DNA from: an uncultured Prevotellaceae bacterium
GTDB lineage: Bacteria > Bacteroidota > Bacteroidia > Bacteroidales > Bacteroidaceae
DNA: 38,935 bases
Direction of reading: 5' to 3'
Assembly (NCBI GenBank): GCA_902774925.1
Contig: CACYKE010000023.1
Span: 1 to 38,935, forward strand
The translations under genes were made by a program, and so were the position numbers. Below are positions 33,122-38,935 of this stretch, one piece after another. Position 1 is the first letter of the stretch, and the number at the start of each line of letters is the position of its first letter. The notes under the pieces are model-generated. The model saw nothing but the letters and a program-made list of their open reading frames with translations. It made no database searches and was not told where the DNA came from.

Positions 33122-34786
33122 TTATAGCGCATGTTCGTGGACCCCTTTGACCGCACGGCCAGAGGGGTCATTCATTCCCTTAAAGGCAGCATCCCATTCC
33201 AAAGCAATTGCCGTAGAACAAGCCACGCTGGCCTCCGACGGCACACTCTTGGCAGCACTGTCGCTGGGGAAGTGCTCAGCGAAGATGGAGCGATAGTAGT
33301 ATTCCTCTTTGTTCTTCGGCGGATTGATGGGGAAGCGCTCGGCGGCGTGAGCCATCTGTTCGTCGCTGACAGCCTCGGAGGTCATCTGTTTGAGGGTGTC
33401 AATCCACGAATAGCCCACACCATCGCTGAACTGCTCCTTCTGTCGCCAGGCGACTTCTTTGGGCAGCATATCGGCAAAGGCTTCGCGGACAATCTTCTTT
33501 TCCATCGTCGAGCCTGGACACATCTTTGACTCTGGGTTCGTGCGCATAGCGACATCCAAGAATTCCTTGTCGAGGAAAGGTACACGACCTTCGACGCCCC
33601 AAGCCGACAGACTCTTGTTGGCACGTAGACAGTCGTACATATACAGTTTGCCGAGTTTGCGCACGGTTTCATCATGAAAATCCTTGGCCGTCGGTGCCTT
33701 GTGGAAATAGAGGTAACCACCGAATATCTCGTCGGCACCCTCACCCGAAAGCACCATCTTAATACCCATCGACTTGATGACACGCGCCAGCAGGTACATC
33801 GGTGTAGAGGCGCGAACGGTGGTGACATCGTAGGTCTCGATGAAATAAATGACGTCGCGAATGGCATCAAGACCCTCCTGAATGGTGTAGTTGATTTCGT
33901 GGTGGACAGTGCCGATATGATCAGCCACGAGTTTGGCCTTTGCCAAATCAGGCGCACCCTTCAGTCCTACGGCAAACGAGTGCAGACGGGGCCAGTAAGC
34001 CTTCGTCTTCGAGTCATCCTCGATACGCATCTCGGAGTATTTCTCAGCAATGGCGGAAATCACGGATGAATCCAAACCACCGCTCAAAAGCACACCATAA
34101 GGTACATCAGACATCAACTGGCGCTTCACGGCATCTTCTAATGCATCGTGGATAGCCTCAACGCTCGCAGGATTATCCTTCACGGCATCATACTGCATCC
34201 AGTCGCGACGATAGTACCACTTCTGACCTGGGTCGACACTCCAATAGTAATGACCAGGCAGGAACGGCTCGTAGCGCTCACACTGGCCTTCAAGGGCTTT
34301 CAACTCTGAGGCCACATACACCGTACCGTCGCTGTCGTAACCTATATATAAAGGTATGACACCAATAGGGTCGCGGGCAATCAGAAATTCATTCTTCTCC
34401 TCGTCGTAGAGCACAAAGGCAAAGATACCGCTCAAGTCCTCGAGGAAATTGATGCCCTTCTCGCGATACAACGCCAGTATCACCTCGCAGTCCGAGCCCG
34501 TCTGGAACTCATACTGACCAGCATACAGGCGTCGAATCTCCTGATGGTTGTATATCTCGCCGTTCACTGCCAACACCTGTTTCTTGTCTGGCGAAAACAA
34601 TGGCTGTCCGCCACTCTCTGGGTCGACAATCGACAGTCGCTCATGGGCGAGAATGGAACTTCCACCACAATATATTCCACTCCAGTCAGGTCCGCGGTGA
34701 CGGATTTTCTGACTCATCTTCAATGCCTTATCGCGCAACGCATGCGTCTGCTCCTTTACATTCAATATTGCTACTATTCCACACAT
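33122..34786 (-). CDS. asnB: Asparagine synthetase B (glutamine-hydrolysing)
   Basis: 554 aa, full length. MCGIVAILN places the N-terminal nucleophile Cys2 of the class II glutamine amidotransferase domain, with RHRGPDWSG and AVNGEIYNH following. The synthetase domain has the PPi-loop LLSGGLDSSVISAI near 233-245 and VLSGEGADEIFGGYLYF. It makes asparagine from aspartate, ATP and glutamine in the cytoplasm. It stands alone on the minus strand with its own -7 box. Confidence 0.95.
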   Translation of the reverse strand: MCGIVAILNVKEQTHALRDKALKMSQKIRHRGPDWSGIYCGGSSILAHERLSIVDPESGGQPLFSPDKKQVLAVNGEIYNHQEIRRLYAGQYEFQTGSDCEVILALYREKGINFLEDLSGIFAFVLYDEEKNEFLIARDPIGVIPLYIGYDSDGTVYVASELKALEGQCERYEPFLPGHYYWSVDPGQKWYYRRDWMQYDAVKDNPASVEAIHDALEDAVKRQLMSDVPYGVLLSGGLDSSVISAIAEKYSEMRIEDDSKTKAYWPRLHSFAVGLKGAPDLAKAKLVADHIGTVHHEINYTIQEGLDAIRDVIYFIETYDVTTVRASTPMYLLARVIKSMGIKMVLSGEGADEIFGGYLYFHKAPTAKDFHDETVRKLGKLYMYDCLRANKSLSAWGVEGRVPFLDKEFLDVAMRTNPESKMCPGSTMEKKIVREAFADMLPKEVAWRQKEQFSDGVGYSWIDTLKQMTSEAVSDEQMAHAAERFPINPPKNKEEYYYRSIFAEHFPSDSAAKSVPSEASVACSTAIALEWDAAFKGMNDPSGRAVKGVHEHAL

Positions 34787-34813
34787 AATCTTACCTTTTG
34801 TTCATTTTTTTGT

Positions 34814-34822
34814 GCAAAGGTA
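34814..34822 (-). promoter_or_regulatory. -7 box of asnB
   Basis: TACCTTTGC on the minus strand, about 28 nt before the ATG at 34786. Confidence 0.65.
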
Positions 34823-34998
34823 TAACAAAAAGTCAGATATTTCACAAAAATACTAACTCTTTGTGTGTTAAACGTGATAACAAACAGCATTCTGTAAAGT
34901 AAAAAGGATTATTCAGTGCCACCTTGCTTAACTTTTGACCAAAATTTGTAGCATATTGTTACAAAATGTCATCATGCCATTGACATCAAGATAGAGTT

Positions 34999-35100
34999 GC
35001 AAAATTAGTAAAACAGCTATAAAATTTACAAAAACAGTTTCAAAATTTACAAAAATGCTTTCAAAAATAACAAAATATGGTTGCAAGACCAAATACGTGC
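34999..35100. repeat. 21-bp-period A-tract repeat upstream of the AraC-type regulator gene
   Basis: The word C/TAAAATTTACAAAAA and variants start at 35000, 35020, 35041 and 35062, with a weaker fifth unit at 35084. The spacing is 20-22 bp, two helical turns. The block lies in the 368-bp gap between asnB and the regulator (34787-35154), which otherwise holds only the two -7 boxes and AT-rich DNA. Phased A-tracts suggest bent DNA or a row of operators. Confidence 0.7.
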
Positions 35101-35123
35101 ATCTTTTTCCCAATTTATTTTAT

Positions 35124-35132
35124 TACCTTTGC
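35124..35132 (+). promoter_or_regulatory. -7 box of the AraC-S66-GH3 operon
   Basis: TACCTTTGC, 23 nt before the ATG at 35155. The last repeat unit of the 21-bp array ends about 25 bp upstream, at the -33 region. Confidence 0.65.
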
Positions 35133-35154
35133 ATGCAGATTAAACTAGCTCATC

Positions 35155-36252
35155 ATGCACGAATACGAAGGACTAAGCGACATTTTCTTCATCATGCTTT
35201 ATGGTGGAGCAACGATGATGGCAGTGCTGGCGGGATTGTACCTCTGGCTGAGAAGTGGCAACGCCATGAACAGCGAAACGGAATCCCCCAAAGGGCTTCG
35301 TCAATGGGCGGCAGCATTCCTGGCATCGATAGCCGCGAGCCATGTGTGGTGGGCGCTGCTCGGCACGATATGGCTGACGGACGATCGTCTCATTCGCAAC
35401 ATCGTTGCCATCACGCTCGACCGCGTGACCTTCGTACCGCTGATGATGTGCGTCTTGCTCCGCATGTTACAAGACCGTCACCGACCGTTGTGGCCCATAG
35501 CCGTAGCAATGGTCCCCTTCTTCGTGGTGGCCGTCGTGGCTATTGTCATACACTACGACTATTTCGAGTGGTTCGTAGAAGGCTACAGTCTGCAACTCGG
35601 CCTCATCTTTATTATATATTATGTACACGCGCTAAGAAAGTACGGCCGTTGGCTGCACGATAATTTTGCCGACTTGGAACACAAGGAACTATGGCAGAGT
35701 CTGCTGCTATTGGCATGCATCCTGTTGATTTATGTGGTTTATACCACCAACGAGGGTGCCCTCGCCGTTGAGTATCTTGCCCAGGTGCTGACGCTGGTCA
35801 TCATCGCTTTCGTGGTGTGGCGCGTGGAGACATTGCAGATATTATTGCCAGAGGAGTTGGAGGGAGCGGAGGAAACCGTAGAAACGGAGGAGACGGAGGA
35901 GAGCCGTGAGGTCTCACTGATTGGTTCGCTGCTGGTACAGCATTGTGAGGCGCCAAAGCTTTACCTGCAGTACGACCTGAAGCTGACACAGCTGGCCCTT
36001 GCCTTAGGCACTAACCGCACCTATCTAGGAGCTTATTTCGCCGCAAGGGGTGAAACGTATAATTCCTATATCAACCGTCTGCGCATCGACCATTTTATCA
36101 GTCTCTGCCAGGAAGCTGCGGCCAAAGGGCAGAACGTTACCGCCCAACAGTTGTCCGCGCAAAGCGGCTATCGTAATTACACCACGTTCTCCAATGCCTT
36201 CAAACAGCGCACTGGGCAGACCGTGACACAATGGATTAAAAACAATACTTAG
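35155..36252 (+). CDS. Membrane-anchored AraC family transcriptional regulator
   Basis: 365 aa. About six to seven hydrophobic segments fill residues 10-225 (for example FFIMLYGGATMMAVLAGLYLW and LWPIAVAMVPFFVVAVVAIV). An acidic linker (LPEELEGAEETVETEETEE, about 233-251) encoded by GGAGGA-like repeats follows. The C-terminal 100 residues form an AraC HTH: LTQLALALGTNRTYLGAYF is the first helix-turn-helix and NYTTFSNAFKQRTGQTVTQW the second. It probably senses a membrane or periplasmic signal and controls nearby genes. First gene of an operon; the S66-like gene follows after 17 bp. Confidence 0.87.
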   Translation: MHEYEGLSDIFFIMLYGGATMMAVLAGLYLWLRSGNAMNSETESPKGLRQWAAAFLASIAASHVWWALLGTIWLTDDRLIRNIVAITLDRVTFVPLMMCVLLRMLQDRHRPLWPIAVAMVPFFVVAVVAIVIHYDYFEWFVEGYSLQLGLIFIIYYVHALRKYGRWLHDNFADLEHKELWQSLLLLACILLIYVVYTTNEGALAVEYLAQVLTLVIIAFVVWRVETLQILLPEELEGAEETVETEETEESREVSLIGSLLVQHCEAPKLYLQYDLKLTQLALALGTNRTYLGAYFAARGETYNSYINRLRIDHFISLCQEAAAKGQNVTAQQLSAQSGYRNYTTFSNAFKQRTGQTVTQWIKNNT

Positions 36253-36269
36253 AAAGAGGAGAATAAGAT

Positions 36270-37250
36270 ATGTATCAAGGTAAGAAGATTGTACAACCAC
36301 CCTATTTGAAAGCAGGGGACAAAGTGGCTCTTGTGTCCCCTGCCTATTGGGTGCCAGAAGAAGCCATTCTGCAAGCGGCAGAAGTCATCAAAAGCTGGGG
36401 ATTACGCCCAGTGATAGGGCCACACACCACCAGTCTGAATGTCGACGCCTACTCAGGAACTGCCGACGAACGGGCTTCCGACATGCTATGGGCACTCGAA
36501 GACGACAGCATCAGGGCCATCATCTGTTCGCGAGGCGGCTACGGGTCCCTGCACCTGCTGAACCGCATTCCGATGGAGTACTACCAGCAACATCCGAAAT
36601 GGCTGATTGGTCATGGCGACATCACCACACTGCTTTATGCCGTTGCCGGCGCAGGAGTAATGTGCGTCCACGGTCCTATGTCATTCCAGATTGCCAGCAA
36701 TCAGGAACCAGCCACTTCCATCACACAGAATATCCTTTTTGGCACGTTGCCGCAATACAAGATTGCCAGCAAGCCCTACAACCGCTGCGGCCATGCAGAA
36801 GGCATCCTCATAGGAGGTAATCTGTCAAGTTATGCGGCTATCACCGGCACCAAATATCACCACTCCCAAAAACAGGACATCATTCTCTTTGTCGAAGAAG
36901 TGGAAGAGTCGTTGCATGCCATCGACCGCCTGTTCTATACGTTACGCCTGCAAATGGATTTCGAACGGGTCAAGGGCATCATCTTCGGGTCGTTCAATTC
37001 CATCAAGTACGACCTGCAGTTTGGCAGTGTCGAGCAGATGCTGATAGCCCACCTGCACGACTTGGAGATTCCCGTCTGCTGTGGATTCCCAGTGGGTAGC
37101 GACAGTTGTCTGCCGCTCATCGAAGGCGCTCCGTGTTCGCTGGATGTTACGGCCGATCATACTTCGCTGACTTTCAACATCGACGGCGAGGCCAAGCCCT
37201 GTGAAATCATGGATACAACTCCACAAATCACGAAAAGTATAATATATTGA
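36270..37250 (+). CDS. S66 (LD-carboxypeptidase/MccF-like) family protein with altered catalytic residues
   Basis: 326 aa, no signal peptide. The fold is clear: VALVSPAYWVPEE, the ICSRGGYGSLHLLNRI block and a C-terminal SLDVTADHTSLTF. Active members have a nucleophile Ser in a GYSDIT motif; here it reads IGHGDIT (Gly116). The catalytic His usually in GFPxGH is missing, as the sequence reads GFPVGSDS (Ser277). The Glu of the triad remains (ILFVEEVEESLHAIDR, near 209-213). So the Ser-His part of the triad appears lost, and hydrolysis of LD-peptides or other amides is unlikely. A binding or regulatory role is possible. It lies 6 bp before the GH3-like gene. Confidence 0.82.
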   Translation: MYQGKKIVQPPYLKAGDKVALVSPAYWVPEEAILQAAEVIKSWGLRPVIGPHTTSLNVDAYSGTADERASDMLWALEDDSIRAIICSRGGYGSLHLLNRIPMEYYQQHPKWLIGHGDITTLLYAVAGAGVMCVHGPMSFQIASNQEPATSITQNILFGTLPQYKIASKPYNRCGHAEGILIGGNLSSYAAITGTKYHHSQKQDIILFVEEVEESLHAIDRLFYTLRLQMDFERVKGIIFGSFNSIKYDLQFGSVEQMLIAHLHDLEIPVCCGFPVGSDSCLPLIEGAPCSLDVTADHTSLTFNIDGEAKPCEIMDTTPQITKSIIY

Positions 37251-37256
37251 GATAGT

Positions 37257-38441
37257 ATGGACGAGAGGGTAATTAAGATGGTAAATGAGGCGCGGTGGGC
37301 CGACGGTCTGAGAGTAAGAAACAGACTGGAGGACATCACCTACGACCCCATGCGCAGTCAGGAGGAGTTTGTGATGAGGATGATGCGCGAGAACGGCAAG
37401 ACCGCCTATGGCCGTCAGCATGGCTTCGACGCCATTCGCAGTCTGGATGACTTCCGACAGCGTATCCCACTCACCACCTACGACGACTATCTGCCCTATA
37501 TCGAGCGCATTGCCGACGGTGAGAAAAACGTCCTGACAGCCTATCTGACGGAACACCTCTCTACGCTATCGGGCTACAAACGACTGCCACAGTCCAGATG
37601 GGGCGTGCAGGCCGGCTACGACTACAGTCTCTGTTCCGGATTCTATATCGCAGGCCAACACGGCTTTCTCGCAGACGGAATGACGCTTAACCTCGTTGAC
37701 AACAGCCTTGAGCGCCTGCCTTCAGGGCTCAGAGTAGGTAATCTGCTGGGCCGTCTGTTGGTGAAACGTGAGTTTGACAACGACCAAGTCTATGTCATAC
37801 CCGTAGATTTCGACAATTCCCCCGAGCGAAGCGACACGCTCTATCTGCAAGCACTCTTTGCCCTCCGACAGCAATACATTTCCATAGCCATCTGCGAGCG
37901 TTACGACAACATGCTCGAACTGCTGCGCTATATTGAAAAACACTGGCCCTGGCTGACAGAAGAGATTGAAAAGGGCAATCGCTATTTCCAACCGGACGAA
38001 AACAGGGCCAACACGATTCGTGAAATCATGGAAGAACATCATATCGGTACACAGCTGGTCACACAACTTTGGCCCCGCCTGCATTGCGTCATGATTTACG
38101 ACATAGACCGTTTGGGAACCCGTTTCGAGCTGTTGCGTACCTACTGCGGCAAAGATGTTCACTACATCTTCACAGGCATCAGCACCGCTGAAGGGACGTT
38201 CTCTACGGTACTCAACCTTGACGACCCACAGACAGTGCTGATACCCGACAGCGTATTCTACGAATTCAAACCCATAGAAGCCGAGGGCTACAACCGTTTG
38301 CTAACCCTCGACCAGTTAGTAATCGGCAGACGTTACGAAATGGTTGTCACCACCCTTTCCGGCCTCTACCGATACATCACCAAAATCACCCTACTTGTCG
38401 TTGGCCGCTACCACGACACACCAACAGTGATTGTCACTTGA
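37257..38441 (+). CDS. GH3 auxin-responsive-like (acyl-adenylate amido synthetase) family protein, shortened and degenerate
   Basis: 394 aa; bacterial GH3-family proteins are usually near 500 aa, so the C-terminal lid domain of about 110 residues is missing. Family features are the N-terminal YGRQHGFDAIRSLDDFRQRIPLTTYDDY cut and IPDSVFYEF, and motif 2 GISTAEGTF (about 307-315). Motif 1, normally like SSGTTG, reads STLSGYKR (102-109). Motif 3, normally YRYRTGDVV, reads YRYITKITL, losing the ATP-contacting Asp. Adenylation is therefore doubtful. GH3 enzymes join amino acids to carboxylates by an amide bond. Its neighbour belongs to an amide-cleaving family and is also degenerate. It is the last gene of the operon. 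Confidence 0.8.
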   Translation: MDERVIKMVNEARWADGLRVRNRLEDITYDPMRSQEEFVMRMMRENGKTAYGRQHGFDAIRSLDDFRQRIPLTTYDDYLPYIERIADGEKNVLTAYLTEHLSTLSGYKRLPQSRWGVQAGYDYSLCSGFYIAGQHGFLADGMTLNLVDNSLERLPSGLRVGNLLGRLLVKREFDNDQVYVIPVDFDNSPERSDTLYLQALFALRQQYISIAICERYDNMLELLRYIEKHWPWLTEEIEKGNRYFQPDENRANTIREIMEEHHIGTQLVTQLWPRLHCVMIYDIDRLGTRFELLRTYCGKDVHYIFTGISTAEGTFSTVLNLDDPQTVLIPDSVFYEFKPIEAEGYNRLLTLDQLVIGRRYEMVVTTLSGLYRYITKITLLVVGRYHDTPTVIVT

Positions 38442-38519
38442 TGGTCAGCCAGACAGCTTGCGTACTTCGTCACAGCGTCCCGCGTCCCCTGTCACACCCT
38501 ATTGGATAATACTGTCAAT

Positions 38520-38566
38520 GTTTAAACGAGTTTAAGAAATTGTCAGCATAGTTTAATCGAGTTTAA
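38520..38566. repeat. Phased GTTTAA repeats upstream of hsp20, candidate activator sites
   Basis: GTTTAAACGAGTTTAA (38520-38535) and GTTTAATCGAGTTTAA (38551-38566) differ at one base and lie 31 bp apart. GTTTAA thus recurs at 38520, 38530, 38551 and 38561, all on one helix face. Each half is preceded by TGTCA (38513, 38541). Confidence 0.75.
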
Positions 38567-38610
38567 ATTCCGTGCCATAATGGCCTTTTTGGAGTGCCAC
38601 TTTGTCATTC

Positions 38611-38625
38611 GGCACGTATATTGCT
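38611..38625 (+). promoter_or_regulatory. Candidate sigma-54 promoter of hsp20
   Basis: GGCACG-TATA-TTGCT: the GG (38611-38612) and GC (38623-38624) have the exact 10-nt spacing of the -24/-12 consensus TGGCACG-N4-TTGC. Only the first T is replaced by C. The predicted start is near 38636, leaving a leader of about 75 nt. No TAnnTTTG box in the plus direction is seen in this gap (38442-38710). Confidence 0.65.
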
Positions 38626-38696
38626 TTTAGCATAGTGAGAGCCGGAGCCACAAAGGTAAAAGCACTCAGAACATAAGTTAAACTAAAAGTATAATT

Positions 38697-38703
38697 AGGA
38701 GGT
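38697..38703 (+). promoter_or_regulatory. Strong Shine-Dalgarno of hsp20
   Basis: AGGAGGT lies 7 nt before the ATG at 38711. Strong SD sequences are rare elsewhere in this window, so this gene stands out. Confidence 0.75.
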
Positions 38704-38710
38704 ATTGATT

Positions 38711-38935
38711 ATGTTGAACGGATTAATGAAAAGCAACAGTTGGTTCCCAACAATGTTTGATGATTTCTTTAACACTGATTTTATGCCTCGTGCCAACAGT
38801 ACAGCACCCGCAGTCAATGTCAAGGAGGATGAGAAAGCCTACACGATGGAACTTGCAGCTCCAGGCATCAAGAAAGAATATTGCCGCGTAGCCATCAATG
38901 ACGAGGGCAACCTCACCATCGCCATTGAGAACAAA
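38711..38935 (+). CDS. Small heat shock protein, Hsp20/alpha-crystallin family (N-terminal part)
   Basis: 75 codons are visible and the gene runs off the end. The N-terminal region SNSWFPTMFDDFFNTDFMP is followed by the start of the alpha-crystallin domain: PAVNVKEDEKAYTMELAAPG and VAINDEGNLTIAIENK. It is an ATP-independent cytoplasmic holdase that keeps unfolded proteins soluble. The gene has a good SD, a sigma-54-like promoter and phased upstream repeats, suggesting stress-induced control. Confidence 0.9.
   Translation, partial: MLNGLMKSNSWFPTMFDDFFNTDFMPRANSTAPAVNVKEDEKAYTMELAAPGIKKEYCRVAINDEGNLTIAIENK

Noticed and set aside
33116-33135. Small CGCT-TTAT-AGCG hairpin between ackA and asnB as a terminator
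   Set aside because: Only four base pairs and no T run.
34999-35100. CRISPR-like array
   Set aside because: Units are degenerate, spacers are absent and there are no cas genes; the regular 21-bp period fits DNA curvature or operators better.
34928-35113. Minus-strand frame of 61 aa between asnB and the AraC gene
   Set aside because: It is created by the 21-bp repeats (repeated FVNF/VFVN pattern) and has no promoter or start signal of its own.
35870-35905. GGAGGA/GAAAC repeats in the AraC gene as part of the heptad family
   Set aside because: The period is 3-6, not 7; it is an ordinary low-complexity Glu-rich linker.
38651-38658. TACCTTTG on the minus strand before hsp20
   Set aside because: No minus-strand gene follows it in 38442-38640; probably chance, though an antisense RNA cannot be excluded.

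Overview
The window looks like chromosomal DNA of a Prevotellaceae member (Prevotella, Segatella or Xylanibacter type, probably from rumen or gut). The evidence is the repeated Bacteroidetes promoter -7 box TAnnTTTG, the near absence of Shine-Dalgarno sequences, Bacteroidetes-style proteins (a long LepB, a membrane-anchored AraC regulator, a CotH/lamin-tail secreted protein, the folP-cdaA pair) and a xylan cluster that resembles the Prevotella bryantii xyn cluster. Family assignments come from reading translated motifs; no database search was run.

Layout. 1-93: 5' end of pnp (minus). 241-1479: M16 zinc peptidase (minus), divergent from a PfkB sugar kinase (1567-2511) that ends in a strong terminator. 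2548-5007: secreted CotH-like protein (minus). 5143-9851: minus-strand operon of GNAT-like protein, parE and an S41 protease. 9911-11191: THUMP-like methyltransferase (minus), divergent from a tight plus-strand operon, dapB - lepB - dead LepB paralogue - WbqC-like - comEC (11289-16064). 16027-18692: acetylesterase plus HAD phosphatase (minus). 18865-29088: xylan operon with a GPH symporter, GH10 xylanase, GH43 xylosidase, a secreted 878-aa hydrolase of uncertain family, and a 1297-aa GH43-like/GH2/malectin fusion. 29147-30778: folP-cdaA. 30882-33115: pta-ackA. 33122-34786: asnB (minus). 35155-38441: membrane AraC regulator with two degenerate enzymes (S66-like and GH3-like). 38711-end: start of a small heat-shock protein behind a candidate sigma-54 promoter.

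How the genes work together. GH10 xylanase, the esterase and the large secreted enzymes would strip and cut (arabino/glucurono)xylan. The symporter would import the short products, and a GH43 enzyme without a signal peptide would finish them in the cytoplasm. There is no SusC/SusD pair in the window. Pta-AckA gives acetate and ATP, the usual fermentation end step.

The most interesting signals are: (1) families of 7-bp tandem repeats that sit both between genes and inside conserved genes (parE, folP, a WbqC-like gene, the GH43-GH2 fusion), in at least two cases placing a TTG at the -33 promoter position; (2) a 22-bp-period array of three palindromes inside a methyltransferase gene; (3) three apparent pseudoenzymes (signal peptidase-like, S66-like, GH3-like), the last two in one operon under a membrane AraC regulator whose upstream region carries a 21-bp-period repeat; (4) a sigma-54 type promoter with helically phased upstream repeats in front of hsp20.
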